NCBI RefSeq assembly: GCF_038502225.1
Contig: NC_091325.1
Coordinates: 30,970,150 to 31,034,149 of the forward strand
Source of the DNA: Cherax quadricarinatus
Lineage: Eukaryota; Arthropoda; Malacostraca; Decapoda; Parastacidae
Length of the DNA stretch: 64,000 nucleotides
Reading direction: 5' to 3'
Shown: positions 56,739 through 64,000 of the stretch, piece by piece
Layout of the letters: the number at the start of each line of letters is the position of its first letter
Position numbering within the stretch: the first letter of the stretch is position 1
Made by a program: the position numbers and the translations under genes
Notes under the pieces: generated by a model
What the model was told of the DNA's origin: nothing
The model's database searches: none
What the model saw: the letters and a program-made list of their open reading frames with translations, nothing else

Positions 56739-57590
56739 GCACTAAATCTGTCACTGAAAGTTCAGCAATGGGAACAGGCGACTCTTCCACTGCTACTGGG
56801 AGGTACAGGAGTGCGCAAGGCACCTGCATTTCTGTCCTCGTGTTTGGCTCCCAGTGGGCTAGTCAAGGAGATTGTCCCCGAAAGTTTGAGAGGTGCGATA
56901 GGAGCTCAAGACTCCAGGTTCATTGAAGTAGCCATGCTGTGGGACACCCTTGTAGACCCCTCAAGCACACCACTTCCTCCCAAAGAGCACAAACAGTCCC
57001 ACTGGAACAAACCGATAATGAAAAAAATTGCCAACACAATGCTCACTAACGCTTCACTAAAAGACAAAACTCATCTCCTAGGGGTGAAGGCACCATATTC
57101 AGGAATTTCCTTTTAGCTGTTCCCAATTCCTCCCTGGGCACCCGACTCGACCCACAGGACAGTCGGATTGGTGTTGCTCTTCACCTAGCAGCCCCCATAC
57201 CCACCGAACATATGTGTATTAGCGACAGGGCGTCGGCAGATCAATTCGGACTTCATGGTCTCGTGTGTCATACATCAGACATGAGGAGGTCAGTGACATC
57301 ATAGAGACAAGTCTCGCCATAGCCCGTTGCCCAGGTGAATAGGAATCCCAAGTACAGAGGCCTGACGGAAGTCAAAAGCGTCCTGATGGAGTCACTGTGC
57401 TACCCTGGGATGATGATAAGCAGATTGCCTGGAAGTACACTTGTGCCGCCACTTCGGCGGACACCTACTTGCCTTAGTCTGAAGCTGAAGAGGGTGGAGT
57501 TGCCAGCTACAGGGAGACCAAGAAGATCAGATATGATGGTCTGCCCCCATGCTACAACTTCATCCCAGTAGGGTCAGAGACGCTTGAAGC
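56739..57590 (+). pseudogene. Retroelement reading frame G, C-terminal half
   Basis: It continues the frame interrupted at 47490: ALNLSLKVQQWEQATLPLLL, then 56811-57116 with KAPAFLSSCLAPSGLVKEIV and AIGAQDSRFIEVAMLWDTL. Decayed parts have GLVCHTSDMR, DGVTVLPWDD-like and CAATSADTYLP, and the end YNFIPVGSETLEA stops at the (AAT)n of SINE-1 copy 2. The RT catalytic middle is absent from both halves, so the mitochondrial insertion either came with a deletion or landed in an already deleted copy. Confidence 0.65.
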
Positions 57591-57790
<200 letters not shown>

Positions 57791-57799
57791 TAGTCACAG

Positions 57800-58800
57800 C
57801 ATTATGCCGCCCATCTCCCACACACATACGAAAACACAAACACATACCATGAAAGATTATAATATATATATCTGCACACTTTCTGAGGTTTTAATACTTG
57901 TGCTGCGTCCTTTACGCTTAATAACGTCCCTCAGCCGTGTAGGAAGATTCTCACACAAATTCTTGAGGGTTTGGGGAGGTATATTATTTCATGCATCATG
58001 TAGTGGAGCCTCCAGCCGCGGGATGGAACTGATATCCTTGCTCAGTAAACTTTGTTTCACTGTTGACCAGAGGTTCTCAATAGGGTTTAGATCCGGGGAA
58101 TAGCCTGGCCAGTCATTAAGGTCCTCAAGCCAATGAACTACTGATTTGGCGGTATGACATGGTGCACCGTCCTGCATAAAACCCGAAGCACATATTCGAT
58201 ACACATATTCACCACTGTTACAGGTGACGGTGAAGGTAGCTTCATCACTCCAAAGGACTTCAAACCACTGTTGATGATTCCAGTGGAGATATTTCTTTGC
58301 ATAATCCAGCCTACGTTTCTTCTGTGGCTTGGAGAGGATCGGTTTCTTAACCTGGCAGTGACTACTGTAGCCCAGTTCTGACACTCATCTGCTAACAGTT
58401 CTTACAGACACCTCTGAGAAAAGATGTGGGCTCTTTTCTTTCAATTCTCTAGGAGATGTCTTAGGTGTACTCTCTAATTGCTTCTTTAACACAGCTGAGG
58501 TACGAGCAGATGTCTTCATCGAGGGGCCAGGCAGAAGTTTGGCAGACGGTAATTCAACACTGCAACCACCAGCCTTGAAACACTGCACCCAGGTCCTCAC
58601 TGAATGCTCACACACACCAACATTCTCCATTATTTCTTTCATCTGTTGTCAAGCTTGTTTTACTCAAAATCAAACATGAATTGGGCAAAAACCAAAGGGA
58701 ACACTGAACAAAAGATGGGGCGGATGAGAGACAAAAGTGCAACAGTCCTCTCACCACGGCAGCCACGTGAGCACTCAGGAGTCACTGTATAGTGTGGCGG
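57800..58800 (-). mobile_element. Tc1-like DNA transposon, internally deleted
   Basis: A Tc1/mariner-type transposase remnant fills most of this span. A likely right end is the CACTCAGGAGTCACTGTATA region near 58780-58792 (inverted TACAGTGACTCC, a plausible Tc1-type start beside TA). I found no matching left terminal repeat, so the left edge is uncertain. Confidence 0.7.
57989..58642 (-). pseudogene. Tc1-like transposase (DD34E type) with a core deletion
   Basis: Frame 58642-58385 carries the helix-turn-helix region (VRTWVQCFKAGG, SPRELKEKSP, VSVRTVSR). After a stop, 58384-57989 has LGYSSHCQVKKPIL, WFEVLWSDEATFTV (first catalytic Asp), then an in-frame jump, GEYVYRICASGFMQDGAPCHTA (second Asp) and GYSPDLNPIENLWSTVK (Glu). 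About 60 residues normally between the first two acidic blocks are missing. The second Asp-to-Glu spacing looks like 34 residues. Non-functional. Confidence 0.9.
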
Positions 58801-58890
58801 CATGCCATAGCGTCATGCTAACGGCTGCTACCCGGAATTATGCACTGACGAAAAAAGACCCCCCTGTATGCTAGGCCTCTGATTTTCGTC

Positions 58891-58933
58891 ACGGCATTAT
58901 GCCGGGGCGTTCACCCGGCATAATGCCGTGATT
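58891..58933. repeat. Perfect 18-bp hairpin palindrome
   Basis: The arm TCACGGCATTATGCCGGG (58891-58908), seven-base loop GCGTTCA and exact inverted arm (58916-58933). A related GTCACAGCATTATGCCGCCC lies at 57793, inverted relative to the right arm, so the two could be ends of an element enclosing the Tc1 copy. Confidence 0.9.
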
Positions 58934-59136
58934 AGCATCATGTATAGAAAGCCGTTTGGTATGCAGATTATTTCCAGCAAATTAGGTCAATGTATTTTGT
59001 CTATAAGTAAAGTCCACATAGAATATAGAATACATGGGTTGGAAGAAGAAAATATTCAAACAGCTCCGGGTAACTAAGTTTAATTACTTTATTCTTTTCT
59101 CTGAGGATGAGGGTCCCAAGTCCGGTTCCAGAGGTA

Positions 59137-59730
<594 letters not shown>

Positions 59731-60319
59731 TTTATACATGTCAGAGGCGCCAGCACAATAAAATAACTACTGTGTAGTCTGGTTCAAACAGCAAAAATAT
59801 ACAAGTGTGTCGTTGAGTTGTGCAAGAAGAATCAAACAAGGGAACTTGTTGAGCAGAAGACATGTTAAACTACCAGGCAGGAAATTCGTCAATTCTCAAC
59901 AAAAGAGAGAAATAAATGTTTCTGACGAATATTGACGGAAATAAACATTTTCTTTACAATTATGATTTTATTTTATTAAATGTATCTTGGATGGTTACTT
60001 AGGTTCTGTGATTTAGTTTTGCTTCCTTTCACTCCAACTTTTCGATTTTATTCCGATCTCAAAAACGCCTCATCGAATCACCTTCCAATTTTCAACTTTC
60101 GTGAACGATAATGAGAAGTAATTTCGTCGAGCAACTGTCTTGTCCTATGGTCAAAGTTATTGAATGAATTCCCATCCTCATGAAAAGGTTCGGATGACTT
60201 CTAAAATCCTCAGTACTCGAGCATCAAATCTTCAAAAAAATGTGCCAAAAATCATCACCGGTGGGAAATAAAATTCAGATGTGCAGGTACATATCTGACC
60301 AGCTTATGTGCAAAATTAT
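59731..60319. other. No feature recognised
   Basis: AT-rich, no open frame longer than about 60 codons, no visible repeat. Confidence 0.5.
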
Positions 60320-60775
60320 TTTTATTCCCGTTAAATGTCAGTTTACCTCATCTAAACTGCTTCAGTATTGAATTGTGATGCATCATAGCGCCAGGACAGA
60401 GCTTTTTAAGTCAGTTTTCGTGCAGGTAAATTTGTTGCAGTAAAACTGTACAAAGAACCATAATCGTTAGAATCGGTGCTACAATCTAGCTCTGCACTTT
60501 TTATTGTCCTCAAAATTTTCAGTCCCTGTGTTGTTTCCTGAAGACAAGTGTGGCGCTACTTGGGGGCGGCGTAAGTCTAACTTAGACAATTTAATCATAT
60601 AAATAATGATATTTCATTTTCACTTCAGTTACTAAAGAATAATTCTTCCGTCAGGAATCAAAATATTAATGCAGATAAAAAATAATAACCCATAAGTTTA
60701 GATTAAAATTTAGAATTTAACTGAAGCACTTATATGACTGGGAATCAAAGGAATCCGATCATTTACTGGAGAACA
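60320..60775. repeat. Unclassified interspersed repeat R, copy 2 (inverted relative to copy 1)
   Basis: Reverse complement of 29028-29478 with scattered substitutions and small indels. Shared landmarks include GGAATCCGATCATTTACTGG, CTTGGGGGCGGCGTAAG and TTGTGATGCATCA. Confidence 0.75.
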
Positions 60776-60900
60776 TAATTTCTGATCCGCTTCAAACTTT
60801 TTCCATCGGTGGGATTTATTAAATACAGTTTCTTACTTACTTTGAACTGTGAAAATTTCTACCTGTCAATATTTTAAGCAAATTATTTCTTATGCACTAA

Positions 60901-61196
60901 TTAGTTAGTTAGTTAGTTAAAGATTAGCCGGTATTCTCCCGGCCCGGGCCTTTACCAAGTGGTGGCCCGGCCTTGGCTCCCTCTTTAGGGAGTGTCTGAG
61001 ACCTAAGTCTCCCATGGGAGGAGGCACAAGTACCTCCTCATCTTTGGGACCAACTGTCCCCAGGCCTAGCCACAAGCTAGGCCTCTCTGGTCTGCCATCC
61101 CAGCCCCAAGGAGGCTAATGGGAATGACAGTCTTATGAGCTAAAGGCTCGGCTCAGGCACCTACCCTACCCTAGAAGGGTTAGGCATGGTGTCGAT
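60901..61196 (-). mobile_element. SINE-like element E, copy 2, with 12-bp target duplication
   Basis: Nearly identical to 10345-10640. The duplication CTTATGCACTAA lies at 60889-60900 and 61197-61208. The minus-strand tail is AACT-type (plus-strand TTAG repeats at 60900-60920), whereas copy 1 has an AAT-type tail. Confidence 0.85.
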
Positions 61197-61208
61197 CTTA
61201 TGCACTAA

Positions 61209-62100
61209 CTCGAGAATGCCTCTTCTAATAAGCTTCAAACCTTAAATGCCCGTGTAGCTTGAGAGGATATAATTTTTAATAACTCTTGGGCTTTCTTTTG
61301 TATTATTTTGCTTATTTTTAGCCAATTTTATCAAATTTCATTTTAGAAAAAGTAACTTTTCAATATTTCTTTCTTACAACATTGTAAATTTTTAAAAAGA
61401 ATGTAAATGAGAAAAATAAACTGGGAAAAAAACTGAAAAGACTCGGTTTTTTTACATTTTTATTTTAATGAGACGAAACTTTCCAACTTTTCGGAAAATT
61501 TTGAATAATATTTTCTTCAACTTTCTCAAAAATTTCCAACACTTGTGTAATGTGTGACATGAGAGACAAGTTCAAAATACCGAGACTTGTATCAATCTTA
61601 GAGGAATTTTTGTATATTTAATGGACTGTCTAGATGTCGTTATGCTATTTTTTAATATCGAAAAGATATAGAATATTTAGTTTAATTTATTGCATTAATT
61701 TGCCTTGATACTAGTGACGGCTCTTGATCCAAGGAACTGGACTTATCCCTCACCTTGCTTCGATAGAATCTGAATGCATACCATTTCAGAGGCACTATAT
61801 GACCCCCAGGGGTTCAGCGATTTCCTCTTATTAATATATGACAATTGAGAACAACATCAATGTTATGCAAATGTTATGCAAAAATGTGGGATAGCTGGGG
61901 GCTTGAGCCTGGTCTAAGGGCAAAGATAAAAGTTACACACATCTCAAGCCCAAAACATCACCACCCAGGGCTATCCCAGTAAAAAAACAGAAAGCGCTAA
62001 ACCAGTATGTGTTACTTCAAGGGGTTGGTTAACAGAGGGTTAGGCAAAAATCCCAATTAGGAAAATATATCTATTTAATCACCATAACATAAAAACCTTA
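61209..62100. other. AT-rich sequence; one weak inverted repeat
   Basis: No gene seen. TGGGATAGCTGGGG near 61887 and CCCAGGGCTATCCCAG near 61966 form an imperfect inverted pair about 80 bp apart, possibly the ends of a small MITE-like repeat. Confidence 0.4.
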
Positions 62101-62106
62101 ATTGCC

Positions 62107-62160
62107 CCATATATCATATATCATATGTCATATATCATATATCATATATCATATATCATA
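62107..62160. repeat. (ATATATC)n microsatellite
   Basis: Seven-base units, about seven copies with one variant. Confidence 0.9.
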
Positions 62161-62485
62161 TAAGGTAAGATTGAACTGGCACAAATTTTGTTTGATTCTG
62201 TACAATTACTGGAAATTGGCTTGCAAGAAAAAAGAAACAGGAAGAAACATAGAAGAAAAGAATATTGGAGACCACAAGAAAGAGATTTCAAGAGACACCA
62301 AAGAAGAAAGTACAAGAAATACCAAAAAAAACAATCCAAATGAAACTAAAGAATTTGCATGGGACGACAGGGACGACATCACAAGTGACCACAAGGACCT
62401 CACAGACAGTGGTGCTGTTGTCCTGTGTGTACAAGCGTGGCATCAGGTGCACTGTTTATGTTCTGCTCTTCGTGACTTGTGTTGC
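62161..62485. other. Purine-rich sequence, no gene recognised
   Basis: A Lys/Glu-rich frame (62102-62491) follows from the A/G-rich composition. No family motif. Confidence 0.4.
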
Positions 62486-62942
62486 AGATGACGGTGGCGG
62501 TGGAGAGGTGGTGTTGTGGTGGTGGTGGAGAGGTGGTGTTGTGCTGGTGGTAGTAGTGTTGTTGATGGCGATGACTGCGGTAGTGAAAGGGTTGAGGGGG
62601 AATTGTTGGTGATGGTGGTTGTAGACATTAAATGTGGTGGTGGATAGTGTTGTGATGATTGTGGTAGTGACCGTAGTGGTTGTCTTCCTGGTTGTGATGG
62701 TAGTGGTGGGGGTGATTGTGAAGGTGGAGTGATGATGGCGGTGGTGGTGGTTGTGGTGGATGTGGTGGTGGTGGTGGTGGTGGTGGTGGACGTGGTCCAG
62801 TGGTGGTAGTCACGGTGGTGGTGATGTTGGTGGTGGTGGAGATAGGGCTGATGGTTGTGGTATAGTGATGGCGGTGGTGGTATTGAAAGAGGTGGTTCTA
62901 ATGATAGGGTAGTGACGGAGGGTGGTGGAAGTATTGGCGGAA
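62486..62942. repeat. Irregular GGT-rich repeat
   Basis: Degenerate GGT and GTGGTGGT units that lead into the regular minisatellite. Confidence 0.85.
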
Positions 62943-63434
62943 GTCATGGTGGTGGCAGTCGTAGTGGCGGCAGTCGTGGTGGTGGCAGTCGTGGTGGTGG
63001 CAGTCGTGGCGGTGGCAGTCGTGGTGGTGGCAGTCGTGGTGGTGGCAGTTGTGGTGGTGGCAGTCGTGGTAGTGGCAGTCGTGGTGGTGGCAGTCGTGGT
63101 GGTGGCAGTCGTGGTGGTGGCATTCGTAGTGGCGGCAGTCGTGGTGGTGGCAGTCGTGGTGGTGGCAGTCGTAGTGGCGGCAGTCGTGGTGGTGGCAGTC
63201 GTGGTGGTGGCAGTCGTAGTGGCGGCAGTCGTGGTGGTGGCAGTCGTAGTGGTGGCAGTCGTGGCGGTGGCAGTCGTGGTGGTGGCAGTCGTGGTGGTGG
63301 CAGTCGTGGTGGTGGCAGTCGTGGTGGTGGCAGTTGTGGCGGTGGCAGTCGTGGTGGTGGCAGTCGTGGTGGTGGCAGTCGTGGTGGTGGCAGTCGTGGT
63401 GGTGGCAGTCGTGGTGGTGGCAGTCGTGGTGGTC
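62943..63434. repeat. 15-bp minisatellite, about 33 copies
   Basis: The unit is GGTGGTGGCAGTCGT with point variants (GGCGGCAGTCGT, AGTGGCGGCAGT) interspersed. Because 15 is divisible by 3 and the unit lacks stops in several frames, it is open as (GGGSR)n, as Val/Ala on the plus strand and as Thr/Ala on the minus strand. No promoter, start context or flanking coding sequence supports a gene. Confidence 0.95.
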
Positions 63435-63489
63435 AAGATTGGGGCAGAGGTTTTGGCGAGGATTTGGGTGTCGGTAGCAGTAGTTGTAT

Positions 63490-64000
63490 ACCTGGAGTAT
63501 ACCTGGAGAGGGTTTCGGGGATCAACGCCCCCGCGGCCCGGTCTGTGACCAGGACTCATAGTGGATCAGGGTCTGATCAACCAGGCTGTCAGTGCTGGCC
63601 GCTCGGAAACTGACGCACGAACCACAGCCCGGCTGGTAAAGTACTGACCTTAGGTGCCTGACCAGTGCCTGCTTGAAGACAGCCAGGGGTCTATTGGTAA
63701 TCACCTTTATGTATGCTGGGAGGCAGTTGAACAGTCTTAGGCCCCTGACACTTATTGCGTTGTCTCTTAACGTAATAGTGGCGCCCCTGTTTTTCATTGG
63801 GGGGATGTTGCATCGTTTGCCGAGTCTTTTGCTTTAATAGGGAGTGATTTTCGTGTGCAAGTTTGGCACTAATTCCTCTAGGATTTTCAAAGTGAATATA
63901 ATCATGTATCAGTGAAGACCTGTTTGTGTGCTCTTGAGTGGTGACCTGTACTTTGAGTGCTGACCTGTACTTAACACTGTGAAGAAGTGTCTTGTTTGCT
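63490..64000 (-). mobile_element. Jockey-like LINE, 3' end
   Basis: On the minus strand a frame at 63797-63522 encodes KNRGATITLRDNAISVRGLRLFNCLPAYI and LVRHLRSVLYQPG, the C-terminal end typical of Jockey-like and related LINE ORF2 proteins. It is followed by the non-coding 3' end near 63490-63530 (plus-strand CCTGGAGTATACCTGGAGAG) that I recall as very common in decapods. The element continues beyond the window. Confidence 0.75.

Noticed and set aside
58891..58940. Helitron 3' terminus
   Set aside because: A hairpin is present, but it is longer than usual, the following bases are ATTAG rather than CTRR at the right distance, and no Rep/helicase or 5' TC end was seen.
62855..63613. 252-codon Gly/Ser/Arg frame and 249-codon Thr/Ala antisense frame
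   Set aside because: Both arise from a stop-free 15-bp minisatellite; no start context, homologous domain or flanking exon.

Overview
This is a gene-poor, repeat-saturated stretch of an animal nuclear genome, most likely a decapod crustacean (crayfish, crab, shrimp or relative). The grounds are: a dense mix of CR1/L2-like, RTE-like, L1/Tx1-like and Penelope-like retroelements with lesions typical of neutral decay; very long (CA)n, (TA)n and (AAT)n microsatellites; a nuclear copy of arthropod-type mitochondrial DNA; and repeat ends that I recognise from memory as common in decapod genomes. I find no convincing single-copy host gene. Nearly all coding potential belongs to mobile elements, almost all of it broken. 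A 100-base run of N at 9879-9978 marks a scaffold join.

Layout. 1-9.9 kb: five fragments of one CR1-like LINE (here LINE-A), four of them head to tail and linked by (CA)n tracts, plus an internally deleted RTE-like LINE (LINE-D). 10.3-15.6 kb: a SINE-like element with an 11-bp target duplication, a Penelope-like element (PLE-1) flanked by direct repeats and joined to an inverted copy of itself, a truncated LINE-B and a second Penelope-like fragment (PLE-2). 15.6-17.4 kb: unclassified sequence with a cluster of CRE-like motifs, perhaps a solo LTR. 17.4-25.7 kb: LINE-A again, now on the minus strand, with two long copies also chained through (TG)n. 25.7-29.5 kb: AT-rich sequence with a tRNA-derived SINE and a solo LTR inserted in a LINE-A remnant.

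30-57.6 kb is a deep nest. An L1/Tx1-like LINE (LINE-C1, plus strand) is split by a second, inverted member of its family (LINE-C2), which is itself split by an intron-containing, core-deleted piggyBac-type transposon at TTAA. LINE-C1 is split again, in its 3' UTR, by a nearly intact CR1-like LINE-B. Next comes another retroelement reading frame (46.7-57.6 kb) split by a mosaic mitochondrial insertion (16S rRNA, nad6, trnT, trnH, nad5). That insertion is in turn split by a complete 7.3-kb LTR retrotransposon with a 5-bp target duplication.

The LTR element is the most interesting object. Its order is gag-protease, integrase, reverse transcriptase, RNase H: a Ty3/Gypsy-type element with the Ty1/Copia domain order, as described for the Gmr1 group. 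The solo LTR at 28 kb, in the opposite orientation, is a second insertion of the same family.

57.6-64 kb holds an (AAT)n tract with a SINE 3' end, a deleted Tc1-like transposase, a perfect 18-bp hairpin, fold-back tRNA-derived SINEs, second copies of the 29-kb unknown repeat and of the 10.3-kb SINE-like element, a 15-bp minisatellite open in several frames, and the 3' end of a Jockey-like LINE.
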